DNA from: Allosaccharopolyspora coralli
GTDB lineage: Bacteria; Actinomycetota; Actinomycetes; Mycobacteriales; Pseudonocardiaceae
Direction: 5' to 3'
DNA length: 64,000 nucleotides
Assembly (NCBI RefSeq): GCF_009664835.1
Contig: NZ_CP045929.1
Coordinates: forward strand, 4,030,001 to 4,094,000
The position numbers and the translations under genes are program-made. The notes under the pieces are model-generated. The model was not told where the DNA came from. It saw nothing but the letters and a program-made list of their open reading frames with translations, and did not search any database. Below are positions 44,060 to 49,967 of the stretch, piece by piece (the first letter of the stretch is position 1; the number at the start of each line of letters is the position of its first letter).

Positions 44060-44618
44060 GTTGTGCGCGACGCGAAGAAGACGCCGCCCACGGGTGGGCA
44101 GCGCCTTCTGGCCAAGCGGTATACAACAACGCTGTGGCGTGATCTGGCCGCCGGGTTCCCGAACGCATTCGATCGAGCCAGGATCACTATCGAACGGCCC
44201 GTGAGCCGCGTGCACGAGTTCCGCAACAGGTTGGCTCACCACGAAAGAATCTGGAACCAGCCGCTCAGAGGGCATTTTGGAACTGGCTTTTGTGCCCGTA
44301 GGGCACGCGTCATACGTGCCCAGCCTCTGCAAGGTGAGAAGCTCCGGCGTTCGGAGTTCGTGCCTCGCAAGGCCGGGGTTCTCGCCGCGTACGCCTGGTA
44401 CTCAAGAGGACCCCAACGCCGCGAGGCGCGAACTGGGGCGGCGGCACCGGACCACCTCCCCAAGTTCCCAATCGCGCTCTCAGGGATCGCTACCGCGACA
44501 TCGTGTCTCTGCTGCGTTGCATCGACGGGAACCTCGCGCACTGGGCCACGGAGGAGTGCCGAGTTCCTGCAGTATTGGCCGAGTGCCCCTCGACCGCCCG
44601 CTCCCCTAGCCTCAGCGC
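44060..44618 (+). pseudogene. Abi-like (Abi_2) gene remnant interrupted by a family B element
   Basis: Upstream of the element the frame encodes LLAKRYTTTLWRDLAAGFPN and RVHEFRNRLAHHERIWNQPL, which fit the C-terminal half of Abi-like phage-resistance proteins (the NRxAHHE motif). Downstream, in another frame, it continues RDRYRDIVSLLRCIDGNLAH then WATEECRVPAVLAECPS. Deleting 215 bp (one CTCAG copy plus the element) joins CTC-AGG exactly and restores one frame. The N-terminal half of the gene is missing, so it was probably already a remnant or has been further truncated. Family assignment is from motif recognition. Confidence 0.78.
44264..44483. mobile_element. Element family B, copy B4 (complete 215-bp MITE-like insertion)
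   Basis: The copy has CTCAG at both ends (44264-44268, 44479-44483). Its terminal inverted repeats are AGGGCATTTTGGAACT and, inverted, AGCGCGATTGGGAACT. The R-type hairpin GTGCCCGTAGGGCAC is at 44292-44306 and the L-type CGCCGCGAGGCGCGAACTGG block near 44418. It has no coding capacity. It sits inside an Abi-like coding sequence, which its removal repairs. Short TIRs, target duplication and lack of genes make it a miniature inverted-repeat transposable element. The CTNAG-type target resembles IS5-family preference (from memory). Confidence 0.82.
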
Positions 44619-44647
44619 TGAGTTCGGAGCCGGGCTGGGGCGGCTGC

Positions 44648-45304
44648 TCAGCGACGGGCGAGGTACAGGTGGAACGTCGTCTCGGTGGTGTCGAGGACGA
44701 CCGGCAGGACGATCTCCCTGTGATCGCCGAACACGCGGCGCAGGGCGGCTGCCAGCTCCGGGGAGGCCGAGGCCGACCAGACGGCCAGGGAGCCGCCCGG
44801 TGCGAGCTGGTCCCGGCAAGCACCGAGAAAGCCGTCCCGGTAGACCGCCGCGTTCGTGTCGTGCACGAGATATCCGGGCCCGTTGTCCACGTCGAGCAGG
44901 ATCACGTCCACCTGCTCGACCTCGCCGAGCACGTCGACCAGGTCCCCGACGACGACTCGCACGCGCGGGTCGTGCAGCGCGGTCTCCGTCGCGGGGACCA
45001 GCCCCTGCCGGTTCCACTCCACGACGGCGGGTTCGAGTTCGACGACGTGGACCGTCGCGACTCGTGCGTCCGCGAGGACCTCGGCGAGGGTGAACCCGAG
45101 CCCGAGCCCTCCGATGAGCACCCGGCCGCCTCCGGTCTCGGCGAGCGTGGCGGTCGCGAGCAGCCGCTCGGTGCCGGTGTGCACCGTGTCCATCACGAAC
45201 ACCCCGTTGACCCTGAGTTCCAGCGCGCCGTCGCGCTCACGCCGGAACAGCACCACCTCGCCGCGTTCCGACTCGGCGGCCACCCGTTCGCTCGTCCGAT
45301 CCAC
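44648..45304 (-). CDS. Spermidine-synthase-like methyltransferase-fold protein
   Basis: This 218-residue protein has a Rossmann methyltransferase-like core: VLIGGLGLGFTLAEVLADAR (nucleotide loop), HVVELEPAVVEWNR (acidic residue at the end of strand 2), and VVVGDLVDVLG with VILLDVDNGPGYLVHDTNAA. This is the pattern of the spermine/spermidine synthase family. The catalytic aspartate region is close to DVDNGPG. Actual substrate unknown; many actinobacterial members have no proven polyamine role. GTG 45304 is chosen because GAAGGAGAG lies upstream. It diverges from gtrA. Confidence 0.8.
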   Translation of the reverse strand: MDRTSERVAAESERGEVVLFRRERDGALELRVNGVFVMDTVHTGTERLLATATLAETGGGRVLIGGLGLGFTLAEVLADARVATVHVVELEPAVVEWNRQGLVPATETALHDPRVRVVVGDLVDVLGEVEQVDVILLDVDNGPGYLVHDTNAAVYRDGFLGACRDQLAPGGSLAVWSASASPELAAALRRVFGDHREIVLPVVLDTTETTFHLYLARR

Positions 45305-45405
45305 AGGCGTCTCTCCTTCTCGCTCCCCGCGATTATCAAACACCCGTGCGGCGGGTACACCCGACCGGCGAGTTCCGCCCCGGGGAACTCCGTAAACTCG
45401 GGGCC

Positions 45406-45903
45406 GTGTCCGTGGTCGACCAAGTGCTCATGCACGTTCCTCGCGCCTACCGGAACGTCGCGCTGCGACACCGCGAATTGATCAAATTCGGCGTGGTCGG
45501 GGCGACGACGTTCTTCATCGACACGGCGATCTTCTACGTGCTGAAGCTGACGGTGCTGGCGCCGAAGCCAGTGACGGCGAAGGTCATCGCCGTACTGGTG
45601 GCCACGGTCGTCTCGTACGTACTCAACCGCGAATGGTCGTTCAAGGAACGCGGTGGCAGGGAACGGCATCACGAGGCGTCGCTGTACTTCTTGTTCAGCG
45701 GCATCGGGGTCGGGCTGTACGCGGCTCCACTGTGGATCTCCCGGTACGTGTTCGACCTTCAGGAGCCGTTCACCTCACGCCTGGTCGAAGAGATCGCGGA
45801 CTTCACCGCGGGTCAGATCATCGGCCTGCTCGTGGGCATGGCGTTCCGATGGTGGGCGTTCCGACGATGGGTGTTCCCGGACGAGCTGAACCCGAAGCAC
45901 TGA
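45406..45903 (+). CDS. GtrA family membrane protein
   Basis: This 165-residue protein has four hydrophobic helices (LIKFGVVGATTFFIDTAIFY ... VIAVLVATVVSYVLNREWSF ... ASLYFLFSGIGVGLYAAPLW ... TAGQIIGLLVGMAFRWWAFR), the GtrA fold that flips or presents polyprenyl-linked sugars at the membrane. In mycobacteria the counterpart (Rv3277) diverges from purK, as this one would without the intervening block. GTG 45406 is the likely start. Its TGA stop (45901-45903) lies in the CTGAG that begins a family B end. Confidence 0.88.
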   Translation: MSVVDQVLMHVPRAYRNVALRHRELIKFGVVGATTFFIDTAIFYVLKLTVLAPKPVTAKVIAVLVATVVSYVLNREWSFKERGGRERHHEASLYFLFSGIGVGLYAAPLWISRYVFDLQEPFTSRLVEEIADFTAGQIIGLLVGMAFRWWAFRRWVFPDELNPKH

Positions 45904-45960
45904 GAGCGCATTGTGGAACTTGCGTGGGTGCTCCGGTAGCAGGAAACCTCATCTCGCGGC
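45900..45960. repeat. Solo family B end (B5) joined to a degenerate GTGAGGTTCCGC motif
   Basis: CTGAGAGCGCATTGTGGAACT and GCGTGGGTGCTCCGGTA match the L-type end of family B; the match stops at 45938. The following GTAGCAGGAAACCTCATCTC resembles, on the minus strand, the 26-bp motif at 48041 and 62253. The CTGAG holds the gtrA stop codon. Confidence 0.6.
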
Positions 45961-46012
45961 CGGCTGATCTGCGGAGCCGACAGCAGACCCGCAACGCGAC
46001 GGCCCCTGCCCC

Positions 46013-47287
46013 TCACCGGGGTGTCGGGTCGATCTTCCACGGGACGCCGAGCACGTCGTCGGCGCGCGCTTCCCGCAGGTACACCTCGAACAGCGCGGGC
46101 CGCGCGGAGCTGAGCTCGAGACGCCCACCGTCGGCCTCCACGAGCGCTCGCGCCAGCGCGAGCCCGACACCCGTCGAGCCGCCCGCCGAGAACCCGCGCT
46201 CGAAGACGTAGGGAACCAGCGGGTCGGGCACACCGGAGCCGCTGTCGGAGACGTCGACGACGACGGTGCCCGCGCCGTGCCGGGCCGTGAGGACGATGGG
46301 GCCTTCACCGTGCCGCACCGCGTTGTCGAGCAGCACACCGATCGCTTCCCGCAGCCGAGTGGGCGTGGCGCGGGCCAGCAGTCCCTCCGGGACGCGCAGG
46401 CGCAGCGAGCGACCTTCGGCGCGGACGACATCACGCCATTCGTCGCCGACCGAGGTGAGCTCGGCGGTGACGTCGAGCGGCTCGGAGTGCTGGGCGCGGG
46501 CCGCGGTGGCAGCGGCGAGGAGTTCGTCGAGCACCGACGAGAGCCGCTCGGCCTGTTCGAGCGCGGCGGAGGCCTCCTCGGACATCTCCGGGTCGTCGGT
46601 GGTCGCGAGCGCGTCGAGCCGCAGATGCAGCGCGGTGAGCCTGCTGCGCAGCTGGTGGGAGACGTCGCCGACGAGTTCCCGTTCGCGTTGCACGAGGTGC
46701 GAGAGCGCGGCACCGGAGGCGTCGAGGGCGTCGGAGACACGGTCGAGCTCGGGCACCTGGTGGCGACGTTGATCGGGACGGAAGTCACCCGCACCGAGCC
46801 GGGCGGCGCGGGCGGCGACGTGCCGCAGCGGGTCCGCGAGCCGACGCGCCGTGACACCGGCCACGACCATGCCGGTGGCCCCCGACAGCACCACCAGCAG
46901 CACCACAGCACCCCCGACCTGCACCTGCTGTGTGCGGACGGGAGAGCTCGGAGCGGCCAACGTGACGCTGCCGGAATGCACCATCGACACGGTCTCCACG
47001 AGCGGCGATTCCCCCGGGTCCGCGCCGAAGCTGCGCGTTTCCTGCTGGGTACGCACGATCAGCCGAGCCCCGGCAGGGACCGCCACTCGCACCGCGGTGA
47101 GGTCGAGCGGCTGGTTGGTGGCGACCTGTTCGTCGAGGCGGGTGGCGATCTGCTGAGCGCGGGTGGAGAGGTCTCCGCGGGTGATGTCCTCGACGAGGGT
47201 GAGCGCGCTGAACCCGAGTGGCAGACCGAGGACCACAGCCGTGACGGCCACCACGAGCAGCGTCGCTTGCAGGATGCGCCGGCGCAC
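46013..47287 (-). CDS. Sensor histidine kinase
   Basis: This 424-residue membrane kinase has helix 1 at ~5-30, an extracytoplasmic sensor of ~95 residues, helix 2 at ~125-145, and a HAMP region. The H-box DVSHQLRSRLTAL carries phospho-acceptor His211, followed by N-box LLDNAVRHGEG and G-boxes DSGSGVPD and GGSTGVGLALARALVEADGG. It phosphorylates the response regulator encoded 3 bp upstream. Signal unknown. The gene pair is transcribed toward gtrA and away from the HisN-like gene. Confidence 0.92.
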   Translation of the reverse strand: MRRRILQATLLVVAVTAVVLGLPLGFSALTLVEDITRGDLSTRAQQIATRLDEQVATNQPLDLTAVRVAVPAGARLIVRTQQETRSFGADPGESPLVETVSMVHSGSVTLAAPSSPVRTQQVQVGGAVVLLVVLSGATGMVVAGVTARRLADPLRHVAARAARLGAGDFRPDQRRHQVPELDRVSDALDASGAALSHLVQRERELVGDVSHQLRSRLTALHLRLDALATTDDPEMSEEASAALEQAERLSSVLDELLAAATAARAQHSEPLDVTAELTSVGDEWRDVVRAEGRSLRLRVPEGLLARATPTRLREAIGVLLDNAVRHGEGPIVLTARHGAGTVVVDVSDSGSGVPDPLVPYVFERGFSAGGSTGVGLALARALVEADGGRLELSSARPALFEVYLREARADDVLGVPWKIDPTPR

Positions 47288-47290
47288 GGG

Positions 47291-47968
47291 TCAGTCCGTG
47301 TTGAACCGGAAGCCGACACCGCGGACGGTGGCGATGCGCTGCTCGTCCAGGCGGGAACCGTTGCTGTCGCTGAGCTTGCGGCGCAGCCACGAGATGTGCA
47401 TGTCGAGGGTCTTGCTGCCTTTGCGCCCGGGCTCCGGCCAGACCTCCTCGAGGATGTCCTCGCGGGTCACGACCTCGCCCGCGTGTTGCATGAGCACCCG
47501 CAACAGCTCGAACTCCTTGTTGGCGAGCTGGACCTCGTGCTCGTCGACGATCACGCGGCGGGCCGTCAGTTCGAGCCGGACACCGCCGATCTCGAGGTTC
47601 TCGGGTGCGTTGCGGCGCAGCAGGGCGCGGATGCGGGCCATCAGCTCGGCCAGCCGGAACGGTTTGGCGACGTAGTCGTCGGCGCCCGCATCGAGACCCA
47701 CGACGAAGTCGACCTCGTCGGTGCGGGCGGTGAGCATCAGCACCGGCAGGCCACGCCCCTGGGCACGGAGCCTGCGGCAGATCTCGAGTCCGTCCATGTG
47801 GGGCAGCCCGAGGTCGAGCACGAGGAGGTCCACGCCACCGTCGGACGCCGCGTGCAGCGCTTGCGTTCCGTCCTCGATCACCTGCACGGAGTAACCCTCG
47901 CGTTGCAGGGCCCGGGACAGCGGCATCGCGATCGCCGGGTCGTCCTCGGCCAACAGCACCACGCTCAC
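47291..47968 (-). CDS. OmpR/PhoB-type response regulator
   Basis: This 225-residue regulator has an N-terminal receiver domain (VVLLAEDDPAIAMPLSRALQ; phospho-acceptor Asp52 in LLVLDLGLPHMDG; conserved Lys in DYVAKPFRLAEL). The C-terminal winged-helix domain has EFELLRVLMQHAGEVVTRED and KTLDMHISWLRRKL. The kinase gene begins 3 bp downstream, a two-gene operon. Targets unknown. ATG is expected at 47968. A 350-bp spacer to the divergent gene holds a family A element. Confidence 0.93.
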   Translation of the reverse strand: MSVVLLAEDDPAIAMPLSRALQREGYSVQVIEDGTQALHAASDGGVDLLVLDLGLPHMDGLEICRRLRAQGRGLPVLMLTARTDEVDFVVGLDAGADDYVAKPFRLAELMARIRALLRRNAPENLEIGGVRLELTARRVIVDEHEVQLANKEFELLRVLMQHAGEVVTREDILEEVWPEPGRKGSKTLDMHISWLRRKLSDSNGSRLDEQRIATVRGVGFRFNTD

Positions 47969-48040
47969 GTCCCCCAGCGTAGAGGTCGCGTGTCCGGTGC
48001 ATCCCGGTCACCGTCGGTTCACGCCGCGAAGAGGACGGTC

Positions 48041-48066
48041 GAGGTGAGGTTCCGCCACCCGACCAC
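48041..48066. repeat. GAGGTGAGGTTCCGC motif, copy 1
   Basis: GAGGTGAGGTTCCGCCACCC followed by GACCAC is identical at 25 of 26 positions to 62253-62278 and resembles a degraded copy at 45938-45960. It lies upstream of the response regulator gene. Function unknown. Confidence 0.5.
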
Positions 48067-48091
48067 TGCGTCAGACCTTCTGACTAGAATT

Positions 48092-48309
48092 CTCAGAAGC
48101 TGTCTGTGGTCTGCGGTGGTGGTCACCTACCGGCGTCCCAGCTTGCCGCTCGCGGCGTTGGGGTCGCCTCGAGTACCAGCACGTACACAGCGGCGGCACC
48201 GGCCTTGCGAGCGACAACCTGGAACACCGGAGCTTCTCACCGTGCTCGGGCTGAGCACGCAAGACCATGCCCCGACGGGCATCAGAACAAGAGCACAGAC
48301 AGGCTCTAA
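48092..48309. repeat. Element family A, copy A3 (complete)
   Basis: This non-coding ~218-bp element starts at CTCAGAAGCTGTCTGTGG and ends CACAGACAGGCTCTAAG; the ends are inverted repeats (AGCTGTCTGTGGTCT / AGCCTGTCTGTGCTCT). The middle contains CTCGCGGCGTTGGGGTCGCC, GAGTACCAGCACGTACACAG and GGAGCTTCTCACC, and near the right end an ATGCCC/GGGCAT hairpin (48267-48282). The core is recognisably related to family B. It lies between the response regulator and the divergent HisN-like gene. Confidence 0.82.
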
Positions 48310-48319
48310 GGTTTCGGGC

Positions 48320-49102
48320 GTGAGCATCGACCTGCACTCCGACCGGGACCTCGCGCTGCAACTCGCGGACGTCGCCGACGGCATCACGACGCAACGGTTC
48401 CGAGCACGCGACCTCACCGTCGACGCCAAGCCCGACCGCAGCCCCGTGACCGACGCCGACCTCGCCGTCGAGGACGCCGTCCGCGACATCCTCCGCCAGC
48501 GTCGTCCCGGCGACACCGTCGCGGGTGAGGAACGCGGCGGCACCACCGGAGCGGGACGTACCTGGGTTCTCGACCCGATCGACGGCACCAAGAACTTCCT
48601 TCGCGGCGTGCCCGCGTGGGCCACGCTCGTCGCACTGGTCGACTCCGGTCAGCCCGTCGTCGGCGTCGTCAGTGCTCCCGCGCTCGGTCGTCGCTGGTGG
48701 GCGAGTGTCGACTCCGGTGCGTGGCGCAGCACCCATGGCGGCCCGGCGGAACGCATCGAGGTCTCGGCGGTCCACGACATCGGCGACGCGTACCTGTCGA
48801 CCACACACCTCGGCACGTGGTCCGAACACCACAGCCGTGAGTCCTACCTGCGGCTCGTCGACGCCTGTTGGGAGAACCGGGCGTTCGGCGACTTCTGGTC
48901 ACACTGCCTCGTCGCGGAGGGCTCCATCGACATCGCGGCCGAAGCGATCGTCAATCCGTGGGACGTCGCGGCCGTGCAGGTCCTCGTCACCGAAGCCGGC
49001 GGGCGGTTCACCGACCTGTCCGGGCAGGCTCGGTTCGACGGCGGCAACGCACTGTCCACCAACGGAGCGCTGCACGACACCGCCCTCGACCTCCTGCGCT
49101 GA
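48320..49102 (+). CDS. hisN: Inositol-monophosphatase-family phosphatase (histidinol-phosphatase-like)
   Basis: This 260-residue metal-dependent phosphatase has VAGEERGG (metal-binding Glu), the core WVLDPIDGTKNFLRGVPAWA (DPxDGT) and the second signature NPWDVAAVQVLVTEAGG. The SHCLVAEGSIDIAAEA block fits the HisN subgroup that dephosphorylates histidinol phosphate in actinobacteria. Inositol monophosphate is the alternative substrate. GTG 48320 begins the conserved region directly downstream of a family A element. Confidence 0.82.
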   Translation: MSIDLHSDRDLALQLADVADGITTQRFRARDLTVDAKPDRSPVTDADLAVEDAVRDILRQRRPGDTVAGEERGGTTGAGRTWVLDPIDGTKNFLRGVPAWATLVALVDSGQPVVGVVSAPALGRRWWASVDSGAWRSTHGGPAERIEVSAVHDIGDAYLSTTHLGTWSEHHSRESYLRLVDACWENRAFGDFWSHCLVAEGSIDIAAEAIVNPWDVAAVQVLVTEAGGRFTDLSGQARFDGGNALSTNGALHDTALDLLR

Positions 49103-49123
49103 CCTTCCGTCCGCAATGGACTC

Positions 49124-49668
49124 GAGGCGAACGGCACTCTCACCCCGTCTCACGAGGCGAAAGTGCCGTTCACCCCATCCGACACCGACCCACTCGGGTA
49201 AGCGCATTACCCACCCACCGAGGCGAACGGCACTCTCACCCCGTCTCACGAGGCGAAAGTGCCGTTCACCCCATCCGACACCGACCCACTCGGGTAAGCG
49301 CATTACCCACCCACTCGAGGCGAACGGCACTCTCACCCCGTCTCACGAGGCGAAAGTGCCGTTCGACCCATCCGACACCGACCCACTCGGGTAAGCGCAT
49401 TACCCACCCACTCGAGGCGAACGGCACTCTCACCCCGTCTCACGAGGCGAAAGTGCCGTTCGACCCATCCGACACCGACCCACTCGGGTAAGCGCATTAC
49501 CCACCCACTCGAGGCGAACGGCACTTTCACCCCGTCTCACGAGGCGAAAGTGCCGTTCGCCCCATCCGACACCGACCCACTCGGGTAAGCGCATTACCCA
49601 CCCACTCGAGGCGAACGGCACTTTCACCCCGTCTCACGAGGCGAAAGTGCCGTTCGCCCCATCCGACA
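49124..49668. repeat. 97-bp tandem array, 5.6 units, each with two hairpins
   Basis: Units begin at 49124, 49220, 49317, 49414, 49511 and 49608 (spacing 96, 97, 97, 97, 97); the last is cut off after about 61 bp. Each has an inverted repeat GGCGAACGGCACTCTCACC / GGCGAAAGTGCCGTTC and a second palindrome GGGTAAGCGCATTACCC. The units are nearly identical, indicating recent amplification. The array fills the gap between two convergent genes. Open frames within it are by-products of the repetition. Confidence 0.85.
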
Positions 49669-49697
49669 CGCCGAACCGGTACGCCCGCATGCGTGCC

Positions 49698-49967
49698 TCA
49701 GCCGGGTGTCTTCGGGGCGAGGGCGCCGCGGAGTGCTTGAGTCCACGTCAGGCGCCCGAAGAGGTAGAAGCAGGCGACCTGCTCGTCGGAGAACCGCGCC
49801 CAGTCGTAGCGGTTGCCCTGCTCGCGCCAGAACACCTCCCACGCGGGCTCGCCCTCCACCTCGTCCCTGAGCAGGCACCAGCGATCGTCGGCTTCCCGCC
49901 CGAGCGACACGATCTCGGCCGGAACGCCCATCGCCTCGAGCCAGCCGAGAACGGATTCGGTGTTCAC
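49698..49967 (-). CDS. Putative immunity protein for the TNT-type toxin
   Basis: This 89-residue acidic soluble protein (LGWLEAMGVPAEIVSLGREA, CLLRDEVEGEPAWEVFWREQ, GNRYDWARFSDEQVACFYLF) is encoded immediately downstream of, and overlapping, the toxin gene. The GTG start overlaps the toxin TGA (GTGTGA region), with AAGGAGG just upstream. In the mycobacterial CpnT system a small immunity factor (IFT) gene follows TNT in the same way. Sequence similarity to IFT is not established, so the role is inferred from position, size and charge. Confidence 0.7.
   Translation of the reverse strand: MNTESVLGWLEAMGVPAEIVSLGREADDRWCLLRDEVEGEPAWEVFWREQGNRYDWARFSDEQVACFYLFGRLTWTQALRGALAPKTPG

Noticed and set aside
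46277-49102. 941-codon open frame on the plus strand
   Set aside because: Most of it is antisense to the two-component genes and is low-complexity His/Arg/Gly-rich translation. Only the part from GTG 48320 is a real gene (HisN-like).
49333-49627. Short repeated peptides encoded in the tandem array
   Set aside because: The 97-bp period shifts frame from unit to unit and the frames are by-products of hairpin symmetry.
49124-49668. Possible CRISPR array
   Set aside because: Units are continuous 97-bp repeats without unique spacers and no cas gene is nearby.
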